A DNA stretch of 64,000 nucleotides, taken from assembly GCA_034509425.1 (NCBI GenBank), contig JAVTVJ010001353.1, forward strand, positions 1 through 64,000, read 5' to 3'. The notes beneath the pieces are model-generated. The model was not told the origin of the DNA. It made no database searches and was given only the letters and a program-made list of their open reading frames with translations. Positions 54,536-63,160 of this stretch are shown here, in pieces. Every line of letters starts with the position of its first letter. Position 1 is the first letter of the stretch. Position numbers and translations under genes: made by a program. The DNA is from Eopsaltria australis (lineage: Eukaryota > Chordata > Aves > Passeriformes > Petroicidae).

Positions 54536-55966
54536 AACTTTCTTTCGTGAAACAGAAATTTCTTTAAAAGGAAATAGGCAGGAAGATTAGCCATTAAAAT
54601 TTCGTAAAATTGTATAACTGATTTACTTAAATAATTCCTCTGTCTCTTGATTCTGAGTCAGAAATACATTTTTTATAAGTCTCTTTCATTTTTTTTTTCT
54701 GTTGGTGACTTATTTTGCCAAATTTCTAGCAATAAAGTCAATAATGGAGAGCTATTTTTGAGTTTCATTTTATTCTCCAGTTCTATATTGCACTGTACGT
54801 TCTGAAAGTCATACAAGATATGGTGTAGTCAGTTGTTTGATTTCAAATGGACAGATATTTTTAAAAATATACAGAATTATTGTATATGATAATCCAAAAA
54901 ATACTGAAAGAAACATCACAGCACTTCCTATGGTAAAATGGGAAATACTAATGTGGTCTGTAAAAGAACGAAGATATTCTGTTACATATTTTAGAAATAC
55001 ATCTTTGATGTTTAGTTTTATCAGATATGGTGTTGCAGAAATTAGAAAGTTGCAACAGATGTTTCATTAAACATGTATTTCTATGCATTATATAAATAAA
55101 ATAATCAATGATTATTTTATTTAAGCACTTAAATTAAGTGCTTTTTACAAGCATAATAGTTGAGTTAGTTCTTCATTGTTAAATTCAACATGTATTATGT
55201 ATCTTCAATGATTTTTTTCATTGATCCCTTCCTTCTGTTGCTCTTATTCAGATTTAAATTATTGAATTAGTGGTCACACCTCTCTTTGCCCTCTCTTCTA
55301 AAGTCAAGGGGGGACACACACAGAGTGTTTTCTGGCTGGTTTGGGTTTGAATTTTTCTAAATAAGCCACCTGACAGTCATTCTTCCTTTTTTTCATAGTC
55401 TTAAAAGGTATTTTCTCTATGAAAAATATAGCATAGAGTTTACAATACTGTGTTAGTTTTCATGTCTTTTCATCCAGCTGGCAGCTTTCTCAGCATTTTC
55501 AAACCATGACTGTGTAGGATCCACACAAATATTCCTAGTTTCTGTATGTCTGTTTTTCAGCCAGCTCAGTTATTAGAAGGCTTGTAAAGGTGCAGTATTT
55601 CATCTTCCAGTAGAAATGCCAGCACATTACTTCACTCACAACCCAGAAATTTAAATTGTCTGTAATAATTGCTCCTTTGAGTAACATTTAGAATTTGAAA
55701 GAAGCTGTCTTACAGTTTACAACTATGTGGTGTGCAATTTGGCAGTGTTTATGGACCTAGTATCTTTATGTGATGAGCTTCCAGAAGTTTTTTAAAAAAG
55801 CAGATTAACTTTGTAATCTCTTTCATATCAGTTTTCTTCACCAGCATCTTGCAAGAGCATATTATGTTTCAGTATTAGTGTATGTCACACGTTCATTCTC
55901 TCCCACAAGAGACAAGGACAGCATGGTATTGGCTAGAGTGTGTTTTATAAACACCCATGTTTACAT
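54536..55966. other. AT-rich noncoding stretch with a hairpin pair
   Basis: No gene is recognised. The only structure I can point to is the pair of perfect inverted repeats at 55093-55143 (listed separately). Confidence 0.6.
55093..55143. repeat. Two abutting perfect inverted repeats
   Basis: The first has 15-base arms (55093-55107 and 55109-55123) around one A; the arm TAAATAAAATAATCA pairs with TGATTATTTTATTTA. The second has 10-base arms (55123-55132 and 55134-55143) around one A; AAGCACTTAA pairs with TTAAGTGCTT. The two share base 55123. Function is unknown; both could extrude as small cruciforms. Confidence 0.85.
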
Positions 55967-57258
55967 AGGTCCTCCTTCCTGCCCTTCTTGAAAACTGGGA
56001 CAACATTAACCAGCTTCCAATCAGCTGGGATAACTCTCCAGATTCCTGTGACTGCCCAAAAATCAAGAGAAACTTTGAAATGAAATCAACAAAGCTCTTT
56101 GAAGATTCTCTGATGAATCCCGTGAGATGCCTGTAGATTTACAGGAACTCAGCTTAGCCAGCAAATCCCACACAATTTCAGGGTCAACTGGGAGTTTATC
56201 ACAGTCATGGTTCTCCAGCTCAGGGTGCTGAGACCTCCTTGGTCCACCATCACTGTTGAAGACAGAGGCAAAAAATACATGAAATATCTCTGGCTTGTTT
56301 CTGTCCCCATTTGTGAGGTGGCCATCCTCATCCATAACAGGACAACAGAAGCAGTTTCACACTGCCTTTGGCCAGCTTCACTGCCAGTTGAGCTTAGGGA
56401 GCATGAATTTTTTCCCTACATTGCCAAGCAACATCTCTGTGTTCTTCCACAACATCTGACCTTGCTTCCACTGGATATATACCTTCCTTTTTTGCCTTAT
56501 TTCCAAGACAATTATCCCTGTTCACCCAAGCCTTCCTTCTCCCTCAACTGCTGGATTTCCAGCATTCAGGAATTGCCTACTCCTGTGCACTTTGGATGGG
56601 ATGTTTAAAAAGCGACCAGCACTGATGGATCCCAGCACCTGCAAAAACGTTTTCCCAGGGGACCTTACTCATTAATTCCCTGAGCAGTCTGAAGTCACTT
56701 CTCCTCATGTCCAAGTCCAGGGTTGAAGCTTCACTGGCACTTTTCCTCCTGTCAACAGAGATTTTAATCTTGATCACTTTGTGGTCGCTGGGGCCAAGAT
56801 AGCCACCAATCTCCACTTTGCTCATGAGATCCACTCTGTTGACAAGCAGTAGATCAAGATGGGCGTCTTTCTAAGTCAACTCCCTTAGAATCTGTTCCAT
56901 AAAGTTGTCATCCAGGTGTATTAGGAATCTTCTGGCCTGGGTTGTACCAGTTGTGTTACGCTCCCAGCTGATTTCCAGCAAGTTGAAGTCCTCCGTAAGG
57001 ACAAGGGCAGTTGCCTTGGAAGTGTTTCTTAGTTCCTCGAAGAATAACTTGTCACTGTCCTGGCTGGAAGGTTTATAGCACACTTCCATGGTGACATGTG
57101 CATTATTTGTTTGTGCTTTGTTTCTTACTCAGTCTCTCAACTGTGCCATTGCCAGCTGTGAGCTCCATGCATTCTAGCACTTCCATTAAATACAACACCA
57201 CCCCCACCCCCCCCACCCTTCTTCCCTGTCTATTCTTTCTAAAGAGCCTGTAACAACA
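55967..57258 (-). pseudogene. CR1 LINE ORF2 fragment (endonuclease to early reverse transcriptase)
   Basis: Read on the - strand from about 57258 down, the translation follows the CR1 second ORF in order but across shifting frames. A gap-filled LFRKNRQG-Gly-rich-VVLYL stretch (about 57250-57185) matches the endonuclease region. Then comes a VCYKPSSQDSDKLFFEELR block with LVLTEDFN, which carries the position of the endonuclease GDFN motif with E in place of G (57089-56871), then LGPSDHKV (the conserved SDH motif, 56834-56577), then a linker. FHVFFASVFNSDGG follows (56335-56063), and finally the early reverse transcriptase block (PADWK-like, VVPVFKKGRKED) ending near 55967. The catalytic YADD region and the 3' UTR are absent, and the 5' end is also missing. 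Stops and frame changes show it is inactive. CR1 is the main LINE of birds. Confidence 0.9.
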
Positions 57259-59584
57259 CATTATTAATATGTAAGTACGCATGCTCCTGAAATTTATGTT
57301 CTAATAATCCTGGAGCAATGTGCTTTCCCCTTAATGCATGCTGTGTGTGTGTCTGTGGGTCTCCGTATGTGTCTGTGTGTCTGCTTGTGTGCGCTGGTTG
57401 GATGTGAGTGGTAAGAACAGAGGGGAGGTTGGGGGAACGGAATACTTATTTTGCACTCTGTTGAACCTGTAACAGATGTTGTCCACCACAGATGACTGTG
57501 ATACATTCAACAGAGAGTTCAGTTTTCCACAGAAATCAAAACACCTATTGTGGTTTTCACTTCCAAATCTTTTAAAATGTATTTTAAGTTGCCTTGGAGG
57601 ACATAGAGATAAAGATTGTGATTTCATATTCTACAGAGAACCAGTGTGTAGATCAGAAGAGGGGTCAGAGAAATTTCCTATACCCTGAATAACTGGTGCA
57701 AGATACTGAAGTGTTCTGCTCCATCTCACTCAAAACAGCAGGTTCCCATCCTCAGCACTACCAGTATCTTCAGTTGCTTGGGCTTCATCAATTAATTTAA
57801 CCTTCCCAGTGTACTTAAAGTGACATCATTAAGTATTTATCTGTATTGATATTTGGGGTTTCTTACTATTTTACCTTAAGAAAAGGTATATATGATCAAT
57901 TACAGTAAAGAATGAAATAATGCAAAATGGTTAAAACGACAGTCAGCTTTAATTTTTGAAACGTTATATAGAACTCTTTAAGCTTTTTTGCATATAACAT
58001 ATTTAAACGTTGCATTTAAGCATTTCTTTTTATTCCCTGGAACTTTGGGCAAAATATAGTGTACATAAGAACTGAAATATCTAAAAATCTTTGATTCACA
58101 AAGTTTTCAGATTATTGCATTCTAGACAAACATGAAATTGTTAAAGAGTTTTAACATGTAATTTTCTTAAAGTTTTTTTTTAATAAATTAATTTTTTTTC
58201 TTGTGCTTAGACATATTGTTTCTACTGAATTTAAACTGAATTCAGGGTTTAATCTTGTGTAGCCCACAATTCCCTATCTTTTCAAATGTTGTCCCATTTC
58301 ATTTTTTCCCTTAACAAATAGTAATAAAAAATGCATTACTTTAAAATGTTTATTCAAAACCCTAAAGCTAAGTGTCTAAGTATTTACTTATGAGGCTGGC
58401 TGCATAAAAAGCTGTTTACTCAAATGAATGCATTTGCAGATTGTTGAGTTTCACAAGATAATACATAGCCTGATCCACTACTTCTACTTTAAGCACATTT
58501 ATCTGCACTGTGTTTGTCTGAAAATAATTTCATTTATTTTAGTATCTCTATGAGACACATAAGGGATAATGAATTGCTTTAAAGAGTCACAATCTGCTTC
58601 CTTGCCTTCCATTCTCTGTTGCACAGCAGTGCATCAGACGCTGTGTTTTAGTCGCAAATCCCCACTCACTACCAGTGGCACTGTGGAAGCAGCTATTCAA
58701 CTTGCCATGAGATGTTTTAAAGATTCAACTGGGAATCAAAGACTGAATAGATTGTGGCCTCTCATCTTTGCTCAACGTAAGAAAGCAGCAAGCAGCAAGT
58801 GCTGTATTATAAGCTGAGGCTTTAATGCTGTAACACTAACAGTCTATAAACTAACTGTTTGGAATTGATAAGGGACCTCCAAAAAGGAAAAAAAAAAAAA
58901 AAATCAAAACAAAGAAAAAAACCCCTTGAACTGTTAGAATTGGAATTTAGGAGCATGTAACTGGGGACTACAGTAACTCATAATCTCTGTTCTCAGACTT
59001 TTTACATGGATTAAGTTATGCACATACTGTGCTGTGAGAAAGAGCTTGCACAATTTAAATGATTGAGGGTATGCAATTCCTGTCAGAACTTGTGAGGCTA
59101 TTTTTTAGACGAAGTTTTAGAAGCCATTCTTTGTCGCTGTACCAAACAAGATCACAGTGAAATTGTCACGTTTTAATTGACAAGAAGGCAAAAAAACAAA
59201 AAGAGCTATGTTTAATATGTTCTCTTAGAAAAGGTCACTTTCAAAATGTGCTCTTCCACAAGAACACGAGCTCACCAATTTTACCCCTGGCACCTGGGGT
59301 TTTCTGATGGGTTATTATCTTCCCTTTACTAACATTTCTTTGGAGGTTGTAGGGGTCATGTTCCTGCAATGCACAAGAAAACAGTTTCAATGATTCTTCT
59401 GTTCAGACACAGTGATCAACTTAAAACACGCTTTCAAAAAAGTTTCTGCCTGCTATTTATGACCCACGTAAAGGAAAGTATGCATTGTACACACCCTTAA
59501 GGTATTCACAATAAGGTTTTATACATCCAGATGAAAAATGTATGTGTTTAATTCAACATCCAGTTTTCTGAATTTTACACTGCA
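57259..59584. other. AT-rich noncoding stretch, no gene recognised
   Basis: Contains a TG-rich block (57341-57393) and an A16 run at 58888-58903. A segment at about 58560-58830 has balanced composition with an 82-codon open frame and no recognisable product; it could be a conserved noncoding element. Confidence 0.55.
57341..57393. repeat. Imperfect (TG)n block
   Basis: TG dinucleotide runs interrupted by TCTG and TCCG units, consistent with a decayed microsatellite. Confidence 0.85.
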
Positions 59585-59638
59585 CCTGTGCAGAACACTT
59601 ATGTTGCGGTGCCTGTGCAGACCACTTATGTTGCGGTG
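59585..59638. repeat. 27-bp tandem duplication across the provirus 5' junction
   Basis: Bases 59585-59611 and 59612-59638 are the same 27-mer with one difference (A versus C at position 11). Each copy holds 17 bases of flank ending CACTTA and then the first 10 bases of the LTR, TGTTGCGGTG. Because the unit spans host and viral sequence, it must have formed after the provirus integrated, unless it is an assembly artefact. Confidence 0.9.
59623..59628. repeat. Target site duplication, left copy (CACTTA)
   Basis: CACTTA immediately before the 5' LTR; the same six bases follow the 3' LTR at 63155-63160. A third copy at 59596-59601 belongs to the 27-bp tandem duplication. Confidence 0.92.
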
Positions 59639-60268
59639 GTTCAGGTCTCCAAAAACCCCTTCTCCCTGCCCCTCCCCAAGGAGGCTCTGGAAGGTCAGCC
59701 CTGGGGTGGAGGTTGCAGTACTATGCCCCAGAAAGGGGCTGGGTCTCCTAGGGGTTGGCTGCCCTTTCCCCATTTGTCCTGCCACCTGCCCATCTCCTGT
59801 CCGTCATCCTTAGTTTCTAGATTGTTCTCTATTATTTGGTTGATGATTGATTTGTACCCCTGCCTGTATTCCCTTCTCCTCCCCTTTCCCTTCCCAGCTG
59901 GTCCTCATCCCCTTGTCCCTCCCTTGTTCCTCCCTCCGGCTTGTATGTGATTAGTTCGTGTTCCCCAATAAAAGTCTGGTGCTATAGGAGCTCTGGGTCT
60001 TTAGATCCCGGATGCCCAGAGTGCTATCTACCTCAAGATACAGTGTCTCTATTATTCCGGGGCTAAAGATCCCTCCTGAGATTACTCCAGGTATACAGAA
60101 ACAGTGTCTGCCCTGCAGGAAGGCACAGCCTGCAGCTAAGGACGAAAGGGCCCGACAACAGTGAACCTGAGCCTGCCTAGGCAGGGACATTTGTTTGTAG
60201 CTGCCGCTAGGTTGCTGCTCAAGACCCTGGTGGGCAGCTGTCTGGCCCAAACCTGCAGCAATGCTACA
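59629..60268 (+). repeat. 5' LTR of the provirus (640 bp)
   Basis: Begins TGTTGCGGTGG and ends GCAATGCTACA, with short TG...CA termini. AATAAA lies at 59967-59972 and is followed by the R/U5-type segment TCTGGTGC...CCAGAGTGCT. It is almost identical to the 3' copy except in the C-rich tract near its start, which is 12 bases shorter here. Open frames on either strand inside the LTR are not genes. Confidence 0.95.
59967..59972 (+). promoter_or_regulatory. AATAAA signal in 5' LTR
   Basis: AATAAA within TTCCCCAATAAAAGTCTGG. In the 3' LTR the same element (62852-62857) would direct polyadenylation; here in the 5' LTR it might also act as a TATA-like element, which is inference. Confidence 0.65.
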
Positions 60269-60270
60269 AC

Positions 60271-60288
60271 TGGCGCCAGAACAGGGAC
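60271..60288 (+). promoter_or_regulatory. Primer binding site, tRNA-Lys-like
   Basis: TGGCGCCAGAACAGGGAC begins two bases after the LTR end. It matches the lysine tRNA (Lys3-type) primer site TGGCGCCCGAACAGGGAC known from betaretroviruses and lentiviruses at 17 of 18 positions (A instead of C at position 8). It would be the start point of minus-strand DNA synthesis. The single mismatch could be a post-integration mutation or reflect another lysine isoacceptor. Confidence 0.88.
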
Positions 60289-60342
60289 CACTAGTGGTCA
60301 GCTAGTGGTCACTGCTGAGTGTCCTTGACCACCGGGTGGTCA
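60286..60342 (+). promoter_or_regulatory. Leader palindromes, candidate dimerisation/packaging structure
   Basis: Bases 60286-60299 form the perfect 14-base palindrome GACCACTAGTGGTC, overlapping the last three bases of the primer site. A direct repeat CTAGTGGTCA occurs at 60291-60300 and 60302-60311. Bases 60326-60342 form a second inverted repeat, TGACCACC-G-GGTGGTCA. Retroviral leaders commonly carry a palindromic dimer initiation site near here; assigning that role is inference. Confidence 0.5.
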
Positions 60343-60611
60343 GAAGTGCCTTCGGAGCAGCCAACACCGTTCGGAACGTGACTGGGTTCTATGAGCCTTG
60401 TTCCAAGGGGGACACCGACTAACTCCTCAAGAGATACGGAAGGGGGCCACGGAAACCACAAGTGTAATTAGCGCAGGGCACCTGAAGCTCTGAGGAGCCT
60501 CGGTGGAGCTGGAGACCAGGACCCAGGAGTTTTAAGTTGGTGCCGGATGGGAGCAGAACCAGTGTCGGGGCCCAGTAAAGAGAGAAAAACCTGCGGAGGT
60601 AGAACTGCACA

Positions 60612-60620
60612 GGGTAAGTG
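60612..60620 (+). promoter_or_regulatory. Candidate splice donor in leader
   Basis: CAGG|GTAAGTG with GT at 60614-60615 is close to the consensus donor and lies about 95 bases before the gag-like ATG, a usual place for a retroviral major donor. No envelope gene remains, so what it would be spliced to is unclear. Confidence 0.45.
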
Positions 60621-60708
60621 CGGGGCTCCCTGGCACCACCCCTTTTGCTTTCTACCTTTTTAGTTGCTGCCGTTTTCCTGGGTCCTGTGATTTAATGTGT
60701 GAGCTGAC

Positions 60709-61275
60709 ATGGGTAATAGACTCAGTCACTCACACAGGGAGGCTTATGTCCAAGTTAATGTCACCTTAAGTTCTAAACGGGGAAAATATAGGAAAGGGGT
60801 TTTAAGGAAATTTATTAAGTGGATTTTTACTAACGTTCCTTCTGTTTCTGTTAAATCAGTTATTGCTTTAAGTTTTTGGGGTGAAGCTCGGGATAAATTA
60901 ACTGCGTTGGTACGTTCTGGGGATCAGGGAGTTTCTAAGTTCTTTTCCTCAGTTATTTTAATTTGTTATGTTTTAACAGAAAGGGAGAAAAATTCTCGGG
61001 TCCCAGTTAATCCTGTCCTCTCTGCCCTAACCCCTTGTCCCTCATACCCCTCTACCCCACAGGGGCAGGAATCGCGGCGGGTACCCCTCCTTGATGAGCA
61101 GGGGGGTCACCCCAAGGAGAAGAGATCCTGCCACCACCCTGACCCCCTGCAATCCCCGCTGCGCCCCGGCCGTAGCAGAACTGATCACCCTGCTGCGGAC
61201 TTCTTCCTAATCCTCTATCCTACTCCCTCTTCCCAGCTGCGCCTGTTGCGCCATCCCCAAGTTCCACTGAAATAG
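60709..61275 (+). CDS. gag: Gag matrix-like ORF of the non-autonomous provirus (188 codons)
   Basis: Starts at ATG 60709 in a good context (GACATGG), about 420 bases after the primer binding site, where retroviral gag begins. The N-terminus MGNRLS fits the N-myristoylation pattern MGxxxS. A basic stretch follows at about residues 24-37 (SKRGKYRKGVLRKFIKW), as in matrix domains that bind the plasma membrane. Residues 1 to about 98 look like a helical matrix domain; after that the sequence turns proline-rich (NPVLSALTPCPSYPSTP) and then arginine/histidine-rich, ending at a stop at 61275. There is no capsid or nucleocapsid part, so it is much shorter than a full Gag (usually above 500 residues). 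The last 30 codons overlap the start of another open frame. The call rests on position, myristoyl motif and basic patch, not on a database match. Confidence 0.65.
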   Translation: MGNRLSHSHREAYVQVNVTLSSKRGKYRKGVLRKFIKWIFTNVPSVSVKSVIALSFWGEARDKLTALVRSGDQGVSKFFSSVILICYVLTEREKNSRVPVNPVLSALTPCPSYPSTPQGQESRRVPLLDEQGGHPKEKRSCHHPDPLQSPLRPGRSRTDHPAADFFLILYPTPSSQLRLLRHPQVPLK

Positions 61276-61970
61276 AAAATGGCGGTGGCACTCAAGATGG
61301 CGCTGACCATGTGGCAGGAAGCACTGCCCTTGAAAGCTGGTGCGCAGGTGCCCCTGCCTCCCCCTTCCTCTCCTCCCCTGACTCCACCTCTCTGGTGCGC
61401 CGAACAGCGTCGGGCCCCTCCCAACCTGCACCGATGGGCATAACCGCATTGGGCTCTCCCCTTACCACCGGGATCCCCACCCCGACTGTGGTTACCGCCC
61501 CTTCGTGCGGTACCTCCGCCCACTCCACCGGTGATCCCTCCCCCCTTCCGGTTTCCCATGCCCCCTGTTCCGGTTCTAGTAATCTGGAACCCAGAAGCGG
61601 GGAGGCCCAGACATACCGGAGCCTAGGTGACCTAGAACCTGGAGGCCCAATTCCGGCAACCCATGCCGAGGTGGGGAACTGGACGGCCTTTTCGAGTTCC
61701 CAACACCAGGAACCCAGAGGCCCAGAGGCTGCAGCCTATGCTGTGGAAGGGGAACGGGAAGCATGTCTTTCAGGTACCGCCCTAGCAGCCCATGACATCA
61801 GCTCGCACCAGAAGAAGGTGGCATGGAAAAGGAAGAAAAAGAAAGAAAGCAGTGAAAACAACAAAATGAAAGGCACTGACGGAACTCAGTTCAGGCAGTC
61901 CAAAATGTTAAGTCCTTCACAGGAAGCTAAGGCCAAATCACCCGGCAACCAGCACTACACCCGGCCGTGA
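61185..61970 (+). pseudogene. Pro/Ser/Thr-rich open frame inside the provirus
   Basis: After a stop at 61182-61184 this frame stays open for 261 codons to a TGA at 61968-61970. It is in the -1 frame relative to the matrix-like ORF and overlaps its last 91 bases. I see no canonical slippery heptamer in the overlap, so programmed frameshifting is not supported. Possible explanations are an old indel, or an incidental frame in CpG- and C-rich sequence. The translation is rich in Pro, Ser, Thr, Gly and Ala, with a lysine-rich segment (KKVAWKRKKKKES) close to the C-terminus. No CCHC zinc knuckle, protease or polymerase motif is visible. There is no ATG near its start; the first in-frame GTG is at 61311. 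It may be the remnant of the Gag linker region between matrix and capsid, or captured sequence; I cannot tell which. Confidence 0.4.
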
Positions 61971-62484
61971 CCAACACTGCATCCCATCATGACCTCTGCC
62001 TTGCCCTACTGCTTCTGCGACTCTCCAGTTTCCTCCGGACGCTGTTAAATTCCATCTACTCGGCTCCATCTTTCTCCGGCACACTGAAGTGGCCTCCAGA
62101 GGGCTCTAGACATTGGGTTTCCCCCCATTTTTACACATTAAGTTCTTTTAGCTATCTTTATTGTTCGATGTCTTTTAAGTTGGTCTAAAGCCTTCTTATT
62201 CTCATTTGTATACATAACCGACTGTGTATTACCCCTAACCTTCCCTTGTGTGTTTCCCTTGACCCCTTTTTCCCCTACCCTGTATCCCATCCCGAGCGGG
62301 AATCCAGGAGAAACCGACCGTAAATTTATTTAGTTATTGTATTAAGTCTTTAGGTGGTTTCTTGCTTTGAACTCTGTTTATCGTTTTTATCGTTTTATGT
62401 TTTCGCGGTTATTTTAAGAGTTTTGTGGTTTTATTTGTAAATGAAATCTTTGTATTTTCACCTACACTCCCCGCCTTCTTAAGC
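61971..62484 (+). other. 3' noncoding segment of the provirus interior
   Basis: About 510 bases between the last open frame and the polypurine tract. Frames here are short and end quickly, and no envelope transmembrane motif is visible. It probably contains the cis-acting 3' part of the genome. A pyrimidine-rich stretch at 62226-62290 is the only compositional feature. Confidence 0.6.
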
Positions 62485-62501
62485 AGAAAAAATGGGGGAG
62501 A
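62485..62501 (+). promoter_or_regulatory. Polypurine tract
   Basis: AGAAAAAATGGGGGAGA, purine apart from one T, lies directly before the 3' LTR. This is the position and composition of the RNA primer for retroviral plus-strand DNA synthesis. Confidence 0.9.
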
Positions 62502-62527
62502 TGTTGCGGTGGTTCAGGTCTCCAAAA

Positions 62528-62562
62528 CCCCCTTCCCCCCTCCCCCCCTCCCCCCGCCCCCC
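62528..62562 (-). repeat. C-run cluster with G-quadruplex potential on the minus strand
   Basis: Five C runs of 5, 6, 7, 6 and 6 bases are separated by one or two non-C bases within 35 bases. On the - strand this is five long G runs with very short loops, which fits the classical quadruplex pattern. The corresponding place in the 5' LTR (about 59655-59681) has only shorter runs of three or four. Confidence 0.85.
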
Positions 62563-62851
62563 AAGGAGGCTCTGGAAGGTCAGCCCTGGGGTGGAGGTTG
62601 CAGTACTATGCCCCAGAAAGGGGCTGGGTCTCCTAGGGGTTGGCTGCCCTCTCCCCATTTGTCCTGCCACCTGCCCATCTCCTGTCCGTCATCCTTAGTT
62701 TCTAGATTGTTCTCTATTATTTGGTTGATGATTGATTTGTACCCCTGCCTGTATTCCCTTCTCCTCCCCTTTCCCTTCCCAGCTGGTCCTCATCCCCTTG
62801 TCCCTCCCTTGTTCCTCCCTCCGGCTTGTATGTGATTAGTTCGTGTTCCCC

Positions 62852-62857
62852 AATAAA
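62852..62857 (+). promoter_or_regulatory. Polyadenylation signal in 3' LTR
   Basis: AATAAA in the 3' LTR, the expected poly(A) signal for transcripts of the element. Confidence 0.75.
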
Positions 62858-63154
62858 AGTCTGGTGCTATAGGAGCTCTGGGTCTTTAGATCCCGGATGC
62901 CCAGAGTGCTATCTACCTCAAGATACAGTGTCTCTATTATTCCGGGGCTAAAGATCCCTCCTGAGATTACTCCAGCTATACAGAAACAGTGTCTGCCCTG
63001 CAGGAAGGCACAGCCTGCGGCTAGGGACGAAAGGGCCCGACAACAGTGAACCTGAGCCTGCCTAGGTCAGGGACATTTGTTTGTAGCTGCCGCTAGGTTG
63101 CTGCTCAAGACCCTGGAGGGCAGCTGCCTGGCCCAAACCTGCAGCAATGCTACA

Positions 63155-63160
63155 CACTTA
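63155..63160. repeat. Target site duplication, right copy (CACTTA)
   Basis: Exact copy of 59623-59628 directly after the 3' LTR. Confidence 0.92.

Larger units (their letters stand above)
59629..63154 (+). mobile_element. Non-autonomous class II endogenous retrovirus, 3.5 kb, two LTRs
   Basis: A complete LTR-flanked provirus of 3526 bp: 5' LTR (59629-60268), primer binding site, leader, matrix-like gag ORF, Pro/Ser/Thr-rich open frame, noncoding 3' segment, polypurine tract and 3' LTR (62502-63154). The 6-bp duplication CACTTA and the tRNA-Lys-like primer site point to a betaretrovirus-like (ERVK-type) relative. Only about 2.2 kb lies between the LTRs. I found no capsid major homology region, CCHC knuckle, protease DTG, reverse transcriptase YxDD, integrase or envelope. 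It is therefore a deletion derivative that would need proteins in trans. The interior is the most CpG-rich part of the window. The two LTRs differ by about six substitutions and one 1-base indel outside the C-tract, so the insertion is fairly recent. Confidence 0.93.
62502..63154 (+). repeat. 3' LTR of the provirus (653 bp)
   Basis: Begins TGTTGCGGTGG and ends GCAATGCTACA, like the 5' copy, with AATAAA at 62852-62857. Compared with the 5' LTR it has an expanded C-tract (62528-62562), one extra T near 63066, and about six substitutions elsewhere. Frames inside are not genes. Confidence 0.95.

Noticed and set aside
59588..59950. Open frame at the 5' LTR start, repeated at 62425-62835
   Set aside because: Both lie in the two LTR copies, are proline-rich from C-rich sequence, and have no homology I recognise.
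61185..61275. Programmed -1 frameshift between the two proviral frames
   Set aside because: The frames are in the right relation, but I see no slippery heptamer in the overlap, and the downstream frame has no protease or polymerase motifs.
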